DNA of 64,000 nucleotides from Dryococelus australis. Lineage: Eukaryota; Arthropoda; Insecta; Phasmatodea; Phasmatidae. Numbering within the stretch: position 1 is the stretch's first letter; the number at the start of each line of letters is the position of its first letter. The translations under genes were made by a program, and so were the position numbers. The DNA is taken from the NCBI GenBank assembly GCA_029891345.1, contig CM057000.1, positions 137,996,663 to 138,060,662 on the forward strand, given 5' to 3'. Below the pieces are notes generated by a model that was not told the DNA's origin, ran no database searches, and worked only from the letters and a program-made list of their open reading frames with translations. This document shows positions 21,034-32,417 of this stretch, in pieces.

Positions 21034-22646
21034 CAAATGTGATGCACATGGACGCGTGGTGGAAAACCCCATAATGCCAGTTGTTGGTGTCTGGCGCCGC
21101 GTGATCATAGCTGACGCATCATCTCTTTGTAAAGACACATTCGGATGTGGCTGTACAAGAGCAATAATTATGTCTTTAGATCTCGAAGGTATTATAATGT
21201 TTCGTGACAGAAAATAAAAAACTTAATAAAGATGTAATAATTTTAAAAAAATCATCGTGTTTTTTAAACGTCAATATAATAATTTTTAAGAGAAAGCTTT
21301 AAATTCTACAAATTTCAGAGCGTTATTTTAACACAAAGATATCTTAAGATAATGTGTTTATAGAAGTGTCAGGAGTATCAAGACATAATTGGTCGGATAT
21401 CCTACTCTTGGTCCACTTGCAGTAAGTATTTACCCTCTGTCTACTTTTATTTTAAATTTTATCGTAAAAGCTAACATTTAAACACGGGCTAATTGCGTAA
21501 CAATTTTCCAATAAATACTATTCGTGAAATTTTAATAAGATGAATAATTAATCGGAGCTATATCCTAGCATAACAATTTCGTTCAATTTCGAGATTTGTA
21601 CGAATTAAAATACAAAGTAAAAATTCCTTTAGTTAATTTCATTCATTTCTGAAAAGTAATTTTTCTCCATTGTCATAGCTATATTCAGAATATTATTTCA
21701 AATCAAAACGGAAAAGAACATTGAAAAGAATTTTAGACTAATGAACGCCCGTTACCCAGTCAAACCAGTATACATGATGTGACAGGCCTACATTACACAA
21801 GAGAAATTTATTTTTGGATGGTATTTTACACTGAAAGTATGATGCTCTATTATCTTCCATGTGTGTGTAGCTGATTCATAAACCACTCTTTTACTTTATG
21901 TTGTGAATGGTTTATATTGATGCAGCCAAGAAAAGATCGTACATATCATTGGCTGTGTTGAAGTAACATGTGTGCCTACCTTAGTACAGAACGTATCAAA
22001 AATGGTATTTATTGCAACATTAGAGACCATAAATTAAAGTTGGTCAGAATGGATACGTTCAACCTTCCAAATATGGTCGTCTATATAAAAGGTGTTTTTA
22101 AACTACACTACATGTCATAATTCAAACTACAGATTCTATTGGCAAATATAAATAATAAATCATTTGAGGCGAAATGCTCGGAACATACATCTAGTGTTTT
22201 TAAATTGAAATCGAAGTTAGCGAAACAGCGCTTGTATCCCGCAACTTGACGTACCGGCGTGCACAACACATTGCATACCGCGAAGGCGAAAGGAACTCGT
22301 GCGTCATTCTTCGACAGCCTGCACATTGACCACCACGAAAATACGTGCAGACTGCACATAGCCGATACTGCCGTTTGTGTGTTGTTGGAAATGAAATGCA
22401 ATCACTTATGGCAGCCTTTACTACATTACTCATCATTCGGTAGCGGCACCCGCGTACATCGAGTTTATGGTGTCCTATGAGCATGAGCTCCCTGAAAAAC
22501 AAGCCAGTACCATTCGCCTTCGTGTTATGCAACTTGTTGTGCACGCATGGTACGTCAAGTTGTGGACACCCAGCGCTGCTTTGCCAAAATTTAATTGTAA
22601 TTTAAAAAAAAAAATACTAGTTGAATTAACCCGAATAATTTACAAT
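21034..22646. other. AT-rich intergenic sequence
   Basis: No recognised gene, TIR pair or SINE. A somewhat GC-richer patch at 22,200-22,560 has overlapping frames on both strands (97-114 codons) without recognisable domain. Confidence 0.35.
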
Positions 22647-22881
22647 CGGCTATTCACAATAAAGTGAGCGCTTTTGAAAGCCCTCTTATTTGAAATAATA
22701 GTTAGTAAATATTTTCTAAATTGTCCTTAGAAGATAACCTTCATGTGCTGTGGAATATATATATACATTATGATGTTACTTACATGGCAATAATAATTAT
22801 AATGTAGTTCAAAGATAAAAAATGGCTGAAAGGAAAACGTGACTAGGGCATCGAATGTACTGTCTTTATCGTGAACAGCCT
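22647..22881 (+). mobile_element. MITE family A
   Basis: Left end GGCTATTCACAATAAAGTGA and right end in the complement of GGCTGTTCACGATAAAG. Interior words match the copy at 6,455. Degraded right TIR (CTGTCTTTATCGTGAACAGCC). Confidence 0.8.
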
Positions 22882-23094
22882 ATAATAGGATTTATTCTGT
22901 GTATTAGCCCATATAAAGTGTGGTTTGAATCTCGACGTGTAGTTTAAAAATCCCTTTTATACAGGACAACAGTGCACTGGAAATTAATGAATGAAACCAC
23001 AGTATAAAAACGGGAACAGCGCCCAATAAGTCATTCACATTTGGGAGACACCGTTCGTTGTTACGTTTAATTCCTGTTTCCTAAACAGCTGCTG
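22882..23094. other. Spacer
   Basis: No feature seen. Confidence 0.25.
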
Positions 23095-23480
23095 TTGTCC
23101 ATTCGCGGTTCCATCCAGCCCTGCTAATGTTCTACTTGCAATATTTCCCTTCGCCTCTTGCAAACAAAGCTTAACTAAGTGTAGAAAATTACATCAAAGA
23201 CTAAGCGCACCGATTTTGTGCGCACTCAGTGTAATAATATCTTGCATAAGAAAATGTTTTCCATGGGATCTATTTATTATTAGGCATTAACAACGTACCT
23301 GATTTCTCGCTGTTTTTATTTATATCTATTATAAATGAAATATTTTATTTATATATATAATGCAATTAAAAGTTAAAAATAAAATGCTTGTGTTACGTGA
23401 CATATTAATTACCTAACCTGTCATACATAGGGATATATTTCCAAAGTTTGATTTATAAAGTGCGAAGAAGCCACTAATAT
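23095..23480 (+). mobile_element. MITE family C
   Basis: Left end GTCCATTCGCGGTTCC; internal words GCAAACAAAGCTTAACTAAG, GTGCGCACTCAGTGTAATAA and TTATTAGGCATTAACAA are shared with copies at 24,846, 27,392 and 51,603. Right end GTTTGATTTATAAAGTGCG is eroded. Short, non-coding. Confidence 0.6.
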
Positions 23481-23649
23481 GCTGTACTATAACAGCAACA
23501 TCAAAATCAGTCATATTTCTTATTGGTTCTGACGTGCATAGTAGTTAATTAGTTCGTAAACGCCGTGATGCGTGGCTGCCTACACTCAGTTAGTCATTGA
23601 CCTCATTTACGGAGGTTTTTATGACAATGCACTGTGCGGAGAGATCTGT
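23481..23649. other. Spacer
   Basis: No feature seen. Confidence 0.25.
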
Positions 23650-23846
23650 GGGCGTTGTCAACAACGGGGTCTTACGAGAGCCGATGGGGGTGAAGTGAGG
23701 CGGAATTGAGCAGCACCGGAATACAAGGGCGACGGGAAACGGGAGATCGCCGAGAAAACCCCGCCGACCAACGGCATCGTCCGCCACGATTACAAGGTGC
23801 GAAAGTCCAGGAGGCGAGCGCCCTAACCGCTACACCACCGCGGGCC
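23650..23846 (-). repeat. SINE family 1 copy, minus strand
   Basis: Reads right to left from the tRNA-like head (complement of CCACCGCGGGCC). Body words CCGACCAACGGCATCGTCC and GAAACGGGAGATCGCCG match the family. The head retains CTAACCGCTACACCACC (A box) but the B box is eroded. Confidence 0.8.
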
Positions 23847-23883
23847 CTGAAATACATTGGGTATAAATTTGTATTGTTAATTA

Positions 23884-24570
23884 TAGTCAATTCGCGGTTT
23901 CTTGACATGTTTTTAAATAAACCTTTGGAAAAATTATCGCATATACTTCATGTATCACAAGCCGTTTTATACTTGTGTTAACATAAATTACCTTCTTTTT
24001 GAATAAATTGAATTTTTATTTATAGTTAATTTATAAACTGTAATATTTAACGTATAATAATTACGAGCAAAGACAGGGAGAAATTTTGTGTTGGTAATGA
24101 CTATAGTCCATTCACGGTTTCTTGCCCCTTTTGAATCAAACTTTTAAAAAATCTCCCCATGTATAACGTGGTAAGTTATTTGCTAAATGCGCCCTGTATC
24201 ACAAGCCTTTTATACTTGTGTTCATAAAAGTTCCTTTCTTTTTCTGTTAAATTGAATTGTTATTCATATTTTATCTATAAATTATAATGCTTCATATATA
24301 AATAATCTGAATGAAAAACAGGGAGGAAATATGTATGTTGGTAGCGACTAGTGAGAAATAGTCCTTATATAAAATACTGTTACACTTAGTGCCCACGAAT
24401 GTGATGCGTTGTCCTCCTGGCGTGATTCTCCAGGCTTAGTTTGGGCGAGGCGGAGGAATACCCTGGAAGTAGAACTTCAGCAGGGCTTCAGAAAATGCCG
24501 AAGTAAACGCGAATGGACGTTAGGCGGAATTTGTAGGACTTCGGAAACGCCGGAAGTGACCGCGGACGGA
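23884..24570 (-). mobile_element. MITE family C, two nested copies
   Basis: An outer copy starts TAGTCAATTCGCGGTTTC at 23,884 and ends with GGAAGTGACCGCGGACGGA near 24,569. A second, complete copy (24,114-24,518) begins TAGTCCATTCACGGTTTC inside it and ends CGCGAATGGAC. Shared words in both: CACAAGCC(G)TTTTATACTTGTG, AATTGAAT and CAGGGAG(G)AAAT. Part of the outer copy (after 24,114) reappears only as the short segment 24,519-24,570. Confidence 0.7.
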
Positions 24571-24845
24571 ATTCACGAAAAGAAATTTGGTTGTTTACTG
24601 CGGCGCCTAAAATGATACACTAATCCACGTGTGAAAGGGTTGAAAGAGACGGACGCGTTGCCGCGTGGGTCCGCCCCAGGGAGGCAAAGAGCAGAAGCCG
24701 TCCCACGCCCGGCTGGTCAAAGGACCCCGCCATCGAGCGGCGTTAATTGAAAGCGGTGACTTCGAAAAGTCCGGCGGGATCAAAGGTCAACTCCTGCCGA
24801 CCGCGGACTTGGTCTTCGCCTCTCGCCTCCACGGTGTTTCTTGTC
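24571..24845. other. GC-rich spacer between MITEs
   Basis: Contains GGACTTCGGAAACGCC-type words near the outer C copy and a stretch (24,620-24,830) of unclear origin. No gene recognised. Confidence 0.3.
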
Positions 24846-25674
24846 GTCCATTCACGGTTATTTCATACTTTTCTCAAGCCCTGTTAAATTTCTTATATAT
24901 ATATATATAATATCCTCCGTAGCAAGGAAACAAATATCAACCACGTCTAGACAATTACACCGCATTTGCGAGCACTCAGTGTAACAATATTTTACGTAAT
25001 AACTATTTTTGTCTAGGCATTGCCAATACATTGTAACACTTCAATATTACTAACTGTATAATGATTAATCTATAATTTGATTTAAATTCCAAACTGTAAT
25101 TATACGTGTAAGCAGTTTTACGTAGATTCGATATGGAATGTATGTAATTACTCATTTTGACAGTTGTGTTGGTTGTGATATGTAAGTTTAATGATATTAA
25201 TTGTGTTTTCTTTCAATAGTTGCGCTAGCAATATATAGACAAATTTGTATGGAAATAAAACACAGATAATATCATTAAACTTACATAGTTCAATCAATAC
25301 AACTGTCAAAATAAATAAATATATATATTTCATATTGAATATACGTAAAACAGCTTATAAATATCATTACAGTTTGGAATTTAAATCAAATTATATAGAT
25401 TCTTATTATACAGTTTGAAATATTGAAGTGATACAACACCTATAGTCTGTCGGTTTTATTAATATTAATTATAAATAAATATTATAATTTATGAATAAAA
25501 TATAAATATAAATTCGATTTAATAAAAATAATAGAGTGTATTTATGTTTACACGTGTATAAAACGCTCGTCAGATATCACTTTACATATTTAGGAAATAA
25601 TCAAGCATGTTATAAAAAGGGTGATTTTTCAAAGGTTTGATTTTAGAAGTCTGAATATACCGCGAGCAGTCTTA
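24846..25674 (+). mobile_element. MITE family C with an internal palindrome insertion
   Basis: Left end GTCCATTCACGGTTATTTC, internal GAGCACTCAGTGTAACAATA as in other C copies, right end GGTGATTTTTCAAAGGTTTG then CCGCGAGCAGTC. Copies elsewhere are about 380-415 bp; this one is about 830 bp because it contains the 0.4-kb palindrome at 25,032-25,437. Confidence 0.6.
25032..25437. repeat. Long imperfect palindrome (about 190-bp arms)
   Basis: The left arm from GTAACACTTCAATATTACTA is found in reverse complement at the right end (…TATTGAAGTGATACAAC). Inner portions ATTTGATTTAAATTCCAAAC, TTTGACAGTTGTGTTGG and TAAGTTTAATGATATTA all recur inverted. The apex lies near 25,230 and contains TTGCGCTAGCAATATATAG. 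It would form a long hairpin if transcribed. Confidence 0.85.
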
Positions 25675-27391
25675 GACACCCACTCGCTCGTATATATCAC
25701 GCGCACATCAAACGCTCATTTACATGCCAAGGTTTATTCTGCGTAGGTAAATAACAAGCCCAGATTTGTTACGAGAAAGTTTCGCATCGAGAAAACTCCC
25801 GCAGCTAGGTCGTTCTAAAGAAGACGTTTTTCATTTAGCGGTAATTGGCGGTAAATGTATGCAAAATTTCGAATTTCGACTTAATTTAGAAACCATTACT
25901 CACGCCCGTCAAAGATGTTTACAAGAAAAAAAAAAAAACAGCCGCGTTTGCCGTTGAGCGTTCATTAGGAAACTTTTTTAGTGGAAAATCGTTCCAAATT
26001 TAACCCGCTGAGTCCCCCGAGTCCACGATCGGGGACATGTTGCAGACGAAGGATATTTATGGTCTGTACTGTACACAACAAGGGATTATTGGCAGATATT
26101 ATGTTCGTCTCTCTTGCGAGTAATCTGATTTGGTGAAGTTTGTACATCTCTCATTTGTGAGTGGTCAGTGCTGACGTCAGCTAGCATACAGTACGTTGGT
26201 TATTGGTAACGAAAAGCACACTAGACGCAGGTACAGCATCCATCAAAATATTTAACATCTGCGACACTTGAGCTCGTAAATTAGTTCCGGACTGAAAGTG
26301 TTGAGTGCGAAATAAATACACTTAGCTGTCATCGAAAGTAACTTTGTACTCTTCTCCTTGCCCTTAAGAAAGCTACGAGGGAGCCATAAAAATTATATTT
26401 TAAAACCATTTTGAACATATGTTCGATTCAGTTGTGGTAGTTAAATAGTGGAGTCGTGCAAGCAAACGTTTTATTAACACTGTTTTACGACAGAATATTA
26501 AATTTTATGTGAAGATATTTCGTTACATTTTCATTCTAGTGCTAAGAACAAAGTTTACTCTTAACAAATTGAGGTCTGCACATATTTACTGGCCCTTAAG
26601 ACAAAGTAGAAGCGAGTTACCTATATCCACTACTGCAAGAACACTGGTTCTGTTGGTGTCTGCGTTAGAACTCACCATCGTCCTATTGGTCCATACCACG
26701 CCGGATACTACCCCGTACTTTACAGCGTTCATTGTTGGCCGGTCATCAACCAATGGAGAGCCGAGCTGATATTAACCCAATCAAATGTCCTTTATCGTAT
26801 AAGAGGATTTACAATCAATCATGTCCCTTTGGGTGGCTATAAAAAAAAAGAAATTTTGTTCGTTAGCAATATAATTTTTTGTGAGCTGTGATGTTCTCCT
26901 TAGGTCGTTTAAACACTAACACTATCCGAACAAGGATTCCACATCCATGAGAGTTCTGTTCTGAACAACAAAGAAAATTTCAAATTAGCTTTGCTCGAAC
27001 TACACTCGAGCATAGTCTTCAAAGTGTTAACGCATGTTCCAACACAATAAAAAGAAATATATTTAACATATTTATGAAAATTACAACTATCCCATTCATT
27101 CATATACAAAACGCAGAAATCCGGTACACATACGACAACAGTGAACCCTGGCGGCGAAAATTTTTCTTTGGCAAACCTAAAAGCATTGAGTTTCCCAACC
27201 TGAGTACAATAAACCTTATACAGGCTGTCCACGATTAATTTAATACTTCTGAAAGCCCAGTGCGCTGCTCAGTACCTACTGTCCTCCTATTTTTGTTTCA
27301 TTCCGCCGTATGGAAAATGTACGTTGCCGCGAAGCTGTCCACTTTGTTCACACGCCATCCGAGTGAAACAGGGGAATTATTGAGGGATGTG
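25675..27391. other. Intergenic, no recognised gene
   Basis: Mixed composition. Frames such as 26,509-26,769 (86 codons) and 26,909-27,232 (minus, 107 codons) show nothing recognisable. No TIR pairs noticed. Confidence 0.35.
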
Positions 27392-27999
27392 TAATCCATT
27401 CATGGTCACTTAAAATTATTCTGAAGCCTTTTCAAGTTCATCTTTCAGGCTAATCGTCCGCCTCGTGCAAGCAAAGTTCAATAGTATTTTGCGTGAGAAC
27501 TATTTATCATAGGCCATTCACGGCAAAGTAAGTATATTTTTAAACCCTCTCATTGGGAATAATAGTCAAAAGTATCTTTTATTTTAGACTTAGACGTTAA
27601 CTTTTGAGTGCGGTGGACCCACACACACACTGTCTATTACTTACATGGCAATATTTTTTTGACAGTTGGTCAAAGAACAAGAAATGGCTGAAATAAAAAA
27701 AAAGCTAGGGCCTCAAAAGTGCTCACTTTACCGTGAACAGCCTATGCTATGTATTACCAACACACTGTTTTCCCTCTCCGTTTTAGTCCATATTAATGGT
27801 TAAAAAAAATACTACGATTTACAGGTAAAATATAAATAAAAGTTTAATTTAACAAAAATATATATTTTATGTTATCAGATGTATAAGAAGCTTATGATAT
27901 ATGACATATTCATGAAACAACAAAACACGCTGTACACTGGGTGATTTTTTCTATGGTTTCATTCTAAATGTTTGAAGATACCGCGAAGAATAGACTATA
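27392..27999 (+). mobile_element. MITE family C, interrupted by MITE A
   Basis: Left end TAATCCATTCATGGTCAC, with GTGCAAGCAAAGTTCAATAG and TTGCGTGAGAACTATTT as in other C copies. Right part resumes after the A insertion with ATTACCAACACACTG and ends CGCGAAGAATAGACTATA. Removing the insert gives about 373 bp, the usual size. Confidence 0.65.
27510..27744 (+). mobile_element. MITE family A nested in MITE C
   Basis: TAGGCCATTCACGGCAAAGT at left; right end CAAAAGTGCTCACTTTACCG then TGAACAGCCTA. Internal CTCATTGGGAATAATAG and GCGGTGGACCCACACACAC. It lies wholly inside a C copy, so A transposed after C. Confidence 0.8.
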
Positions 28000-28612
28000 A
28001 ATGTGCTCCTGACATGGATATTTGTACTCTACTCTGTACAAAAAAAATATAGAAACTTCAGAGGACTTAAATATATACATTATATTCGCAACCAAACGTA
28101 AAAATTTAGATGGTAACCTAAAGTACAGCTAGTACTAAATCATATATGCAATCATTGGTAGTTATTTTTTACAGGGTTACATTCAAAAGTGATCATTTAC
28201 AAACTCGTGCGGCGAATACAAGAATGATCATTCACGCCATCCATAGATATATCCTTCTGACAACGTTAGCTTAGCCAACAACTGTACGTTACCTGTAATC
28301 TGAAATCTGAAATCTAGCGCTTAAGTTACGTAATGTTGCACACCATTTAAAGAGCGAAATTATTCAGATGGTTCTCCCACGGGATAGTTTTTAATTTTAT
28401 GACTACATGATAATGTGATCTTTGTGATGAATTACAAGAGCGTGTTTAATAAATATGTTTACTATTAGCTAGGAAGACATTTGAGTATAATTTTTTTTCT
28501 TTCGGGACTGAAAATATCAATGATGACATTGTTTTAATAGCGCCACAAATAGTACAAGATGGATTATCATTTTTTTTATTTGTGGCAAGTGTAATAAATA
28601 TCTGAAGTCATA
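28000..28612. other. AT-rich spacer before the Tc1-like element
   Basis: No feature seen apart from scattered simple repeats. Confidence 0.3.
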
Positions 28613-29846
28613 CACAGCCGAATCATATTATTATGACCACCTGCTAGTATCCAGGTCGACCTCCAATCGCAACACGGGCAGCAGCTAGACGAGTTGGCAG
28701 TGATTGGGTCAGGTGCTGATAGGTCTTCACGCGAGTATCTGGAGCGATGGTGTCTTCAGGACGTTCCTCAACTGTTGACGGGTGCGTGGTGTAGGATACA
28801 GACGGCGAACACGACGTTCAAGGTGGTCCCACAGATGTTCATTTCGATCAACATCGGGGCTGTTTGGGGGCCACGCAAGACCTTTGAAGTCTTGACCGTG
28901 CTCTTCTAGCCACGTGCGGACACTTCCAGCCGTGTGGCAAGACGCACTATCGTGCTGGAAGATCCCATCCTCCCGAGGAAAGACAGTCATCATGTACGGG
29001 TGGACGTGATCGCCGAGGATGGATTCATAACCAAATCGATCAAGAGTGCCTTCCACACGGATGATGGGAGCTTGATAATAACACAAGAACATTCCCCGGA
29101 CCATAACACTGCCCTCGCCGCCTTGCGTTCGTCCAGCAATGGAGGCAGAGTGTCTGTTCCCCGACGTACCTCGCCAAACATGCTGATGCCCATCAGTTCT
29201 ATGGAGCTGAAAATGTGGCTCATCGGAGAAGACTACCATGCTGTCGAGCCACCATGCTGTCGAGCAAATTCCAGTCGTTTTCGTCGATGCACCTGTGTCA
29301 GCATGGGTGCAGTCACCCTCCGTCCACTATGGAGGCCCTTTCAGAGAAAGGTTCGTCCTAGGTTCATCTAGGAGGGTGCTGGACAGTCTTGGCATCGACT
29401 TAAAGGGTGGTAGGTAGTCCTAGTTGTGGTCGACAAGTGTCTGGATGCCTCCTGGTTGATTTGGATGGCAAGCTGTTCAACTGTATCCTGTCGTCTGGCC
29501 TTCACGAACCGTCGTAATCGACGTTCACCTGGAACATCAACGGAGCGTGAGTTTCCACGATGGTCGTCCCCAAAGGTGCCATTCGTCCACTCACGACACA
29601 CCATTACCACGGAAGCATGTGAACAGTTTACAAACGTCACTGCTTCCGAATTGCACCCCCCTCCCTCCCCTTGATACAAAAGCCGATGATCATGCCTTTT
29701 TGTAACTCGGTAAAATGGCTTTCCCTACCCATGACAGCAGGAAGTGTAAGGTGTACAGCCAGCCCACGTCACGGGCCATACGTCATGGGCTACGCGCTGC
29801 AGCTGGCACTTATAGCAGGTGGTAATAATAATGTGATTCAACTGGG
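28613..29846 (-). mobile_element. Tc1-like transposon (DD37E), full length but inactive
   Basis: TA dinucleotides flank TIRs CACAGCCGAATCATATTATT (left) and, read inward from the right end, CCCAGTTGAATCACATTATT. The TIR core TTATTATKACCACCTGCTA matches over about 35 bp. The minus-strand open frame 29,239-28,727 has the catalytic blocks VVFSDEPHFQL (first D), GIFQHDSASCHT (second D) and SPDVDRNEHLWD (E). 37 residues separate the second D and the E, typical of a DD37E clade rather than classic DD34E. An N-terminal helix-turn-helix-like part lies at 29,679-29,368 in another frame. At least one frameshift (29,239-29,368) and no single full frame, so it is dead. Total length 1,234 bp is normal for Tc1 elements. 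Confidence 0.85.
28727..29239 (-). pseudogene. Tc1-like transposase catalytic-domain fragment
   Basis: 170 codons containing the DDE catalytic core: SDEPHF, then WRGTSGNRHSA, then GSVMVRGMFLC, FQHDSASCH and NEHLWDHLERR. In the intact family this region continues from an N-terminal DNA-binding domain, here displaced into a different frame at 29,368-29,679, which carries ERRLRRFVKARRQDTVEQL. The terminal part after the E residue is cut short (ends NVLKTPSLQILA). The internal Met used as start is only where the frame opens. Confidence 0.8.
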
Positions 29847-30455
29847 TATGAGAATATATATTTACGTAATATTCTAGATAATAATTCTCTTTACATCATA
29901 AGTATAGTGAGACACAGCACAAGTTATCAAAATCGAAGCACCTGTTAAGTTCTTCAGCCATCAGGTACTCCAGTACACTCGCATCCAAATCATAACCACT
30001 CTTGTTTAGCATACAGCCTGGCGCAGTCACGATGTGCTTGGCAGGAAAATTAATATTACTGATAAGTTACGTCTTAAACGACGCGCATGTATCGTTTTAA
30101 GAACTACGCGATTCTTAGCTTTGAAAGTTGCCACCCGCCAGTGATTCAATCCCATTAACACAATTCTCTAGATTGAGTTACACGCCAAGTTATCCCGTTT
30201 TCGTTTAGTGTAAAAAATTTAATGCTGAAAGTAAAATAACGTCTTATGAATATAAACTTATAGTCACAACTACTTTTCCATGGTGCTTGCAGAAATATTT
30301 CGCAAGTTCATGTCTAAATAATGGCCTTCCGTGCCTTTTTACATTTTTACACATTGACTGCCGTTATTATTCTCTGGCCACTGATGAACGATAGTAAATA
30401 ATGTATTGTTTGATTATATTCTGCCTGTAGTCAGAGAAAAATATCGAAGTAAGTG
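29847..30455. other. Spacer, nothing recognised
   Basis: Mixed AT-rich sequence; no gene or element seen. Confidence 0.3.
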
Positions 30456-30715
30456 AGTGAATGAGTAAGTGAAGAGATTTGGGCGGCTCTTAACAGGGAG
30501 GCCTTGAGATGCGATGAGGGTGATGGAAGTGAATAAGGAGCGTCGCCGGAATGAAAGGAACGGGGGAAGCGGGAGATCCCCGAGAAAACCCGCCGACCAA
30601 CGGCATCGTCCGGCACGATTCCCACAAGCGAAAGTCCGTTGACCCGGCCGGGGATTGAACTCGGTTCGCCCTGGTGGGAGACGAGCGTGATAATCACTCA
30701 GCCACCGCGGCCCCC
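30456..30715 (-). repeat. SINE family 1, full length, minus strand
   Basis: Read right to left: head complement of CCACCGCGGCCCCC, A box complement in TAATCACTCAGCCACC, B box complement CCGGGGATTGAACTCGG, then the family body, ending in a simple tail complementary to GTAAGTGAGTGAATGAGTAA. This copy has both head and tail. Confidence 0.85.
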
Positions 30716-30884
30716 ATTACTATAGCGATCAAACAAAAATTTAGTTTTTTTGGCAAGGCCACTTTGCACTGGTCCATATTCAAACAAATTTTTCTTTGCA
30801 TCAACAAATAATGCGTTTGCAGCAAAGAAATCTTTTTTACAGTGCAATGCCGCGAGGAGTACACCGAAAAAAATATTTTGTGGT
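30716..30884. other. Spacer with CTTTTTTACAGTGC-like end
   Basis: At about 30,826-30,845 the word CTTTTTTACAGTGCAATGCC resembles the right ends of element families D, E and F, possibly the end of another, unidentified copy. Confidence 0.25.
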
Positions 30885-31091
30885 GGCCAAAAAATGGTGT
30901 TGTTGGTATTCACCCTGCCAATTTTTTTGTGGTGTACACAAAAGATTTTGTAGCTGCCACAAAATAAGATTTTAGTGGCACAAAACTTTTGTGAATGCTA
31001 AAAACATATTTTGTGGCAGCTACAAATTTTCTCTTGTGTACACCACAAAAAAATTTGGCAAGGTGAATACCAACAAAATAATTTTTTGGCC
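30885..31091. repeat. Fold-back repeat, about 85-bp arms
   Basis: The left arm with TTGGTATTCACC, ATTTTTTTGTGGTGTACAC and TTGTAGCTGCCACAAAAT reappears in inverted order on the right (ATTTTGTGGCAGCTACAA, GTGTACACCACAAAAAAAT, GGTGAATACCAA). Spacer about 35 bp. Ends GGCCAAAAAA and TTTTTTGGCC. No coding content. Confidence 0.85.
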
Positions 31092-31460
31092 GCCGCATTT
31101 TTTTTGGTGAAAGTAACCCTTTTCGCTGGCAAAAAACAAGGTGTGACTTTCAACTCGGTGGCGCACAGAAAATAGAAACTCGCCCACGACAACAGGAAGG
31201 GTGGTTTGGAGTTCTCATTTCCCGGAGATTTTCTGGTGGCCTGCAGGTCGTTGGGGTTAGAGGGAGGGGGCGGTGGGGGGGGGGGGGGAGTAGTCCGCTG
31301 ACGCCACCACGGCTCGACTAATTCGGTTCCTGCTGTGCCTGTGGATGGTCAGGAGGGGGTGCGAGGAAGTACTACATGGCAGAGGGAATAATTAATCCCG
31401 ATTGCGAGTGTGAACAAAGCGCGAGCAGTCCAAGTGAACACGACGCCCTTTTGCGCGTAG
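31092..31460. other. GC-richer spacer with G-run
   Basis: Includes a 14-16 G run at about 31,274-31,290. No gene recognised. Confidence 0.3.
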
Positions 31461-31910
31461 GTTGGAGCGGCGCGGTACAGCGGCAGGGGGAAGTACAAGG
31501 CAAAAGGACATGGACTAAGGCTACAGCCTCGCGTGGGTCGAAGTGGCGCCGTACAGCGGCAAGGGGAAGTGCAAGGCAAAAGGACGTGGACTAAGGCTAC
31601 AGCCTCGCGTGGGTTGAAGCGGCGCCGTGCAGCGGCAGGGGGAAGTGCAAGGCAAAAGGACGTGGACTAAGGCTACAGCCTCGCGTGGGTTGAAGCGGCG
31701 CCGTACAGCGGCAGGGGGAAGTGCAAGGCAAAAGGACGTGGACTAAGGCTACAGCCTCGCGTGGGTTGGAGCGGCGCGGTACAGCGGCAGGGGGAAGTGC
31801 AAGGCCAAAGGACGTGGACTAAGGCTACTGCCTCGCGTGGGTTGAAGGGGCGCGGTACAGCGGCAGGGGGAAGTGCAAGGCAAAAGGACGTGGACTAAGG
31901 CTACTGCATC
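31461..31910. repeat. 76-bp tandem repeat, about 6 copies
   Basis: Unit words GCGGCGCGGTACAGCGGCAG, GGGGAAGTGCAAGGC, AAAAGGACGTGGACTAAGG and CTACAGCCTCGCGTGGGTT. Spacing 76 bp. Two sub-variants (GCGCGG and GCGCCG) and CTACTGC in the last copies. GC-rich. Reading frames are repeat products. Confidence 0.9.
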
Positions 31911-32000
31911 GACGCGTGTTTTTTTTTTTTTTTAACCCCGTTTTTCAGATTCCCGAAGAATCTGAAAAACCGCATCGGTTCCAGTATACCAGCCCATAAA

Positions 32001-32417
32001 GAGTCTGTTCGCAGTTTCTTCACACTTTTTGGATCATACCTTTGAAAAATCTCCCCACGAATTACGCGTTTGTCTAGTTCCTAGATATGCCATTTATCAC
32101 AAACGTTTTATACTTCTGTTAGCACAGAAGTATCTTGTTTTGGTTACACCGAAATTTTGCTTACATTTTATCTCGAAATTGTAATACAAGAGTTATGATT
32201 AATGAAAATGAAAACCAGTTACAGAACAGTTGTGTTGGTAATACCTAGTAAGAAATTATTCTTATGAAGAATATTATTACACTGGGCACGCACGTGTTTG
32301 TTGTGTTGTTCCTGTAGTGTAATTTTCCACATTCGGTTAATCTTTGTTTGGAGGAATACTCCGAATAAATACTTCAGCAGGGCTTCAGAAATATTGGAAG
32401 TGATCGTGAATGGACTA
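32001..32417 (-). mobile_element. MITE family C, complete, minus strand
   Basis: Starts AGTCTGTTCGCAGTTTCTTC and ends TGATCGTGAATGGACTA, which are inverted copies of one another. Internal words ACCTTTGAAAAATCTCCCCA, ACAAACGTTTTATACTTCTG and CAGCAGGGCTTCAGAAATA are shared with the copies at 24.1 and 53.0 kb. About 417 bp. Confidence 0.75.

Noticed and set aside
28694..29371. Plus-strand frames opposite the Tc1 element
   Set aside because: Antisense shadows of the transposase on the minus strand.
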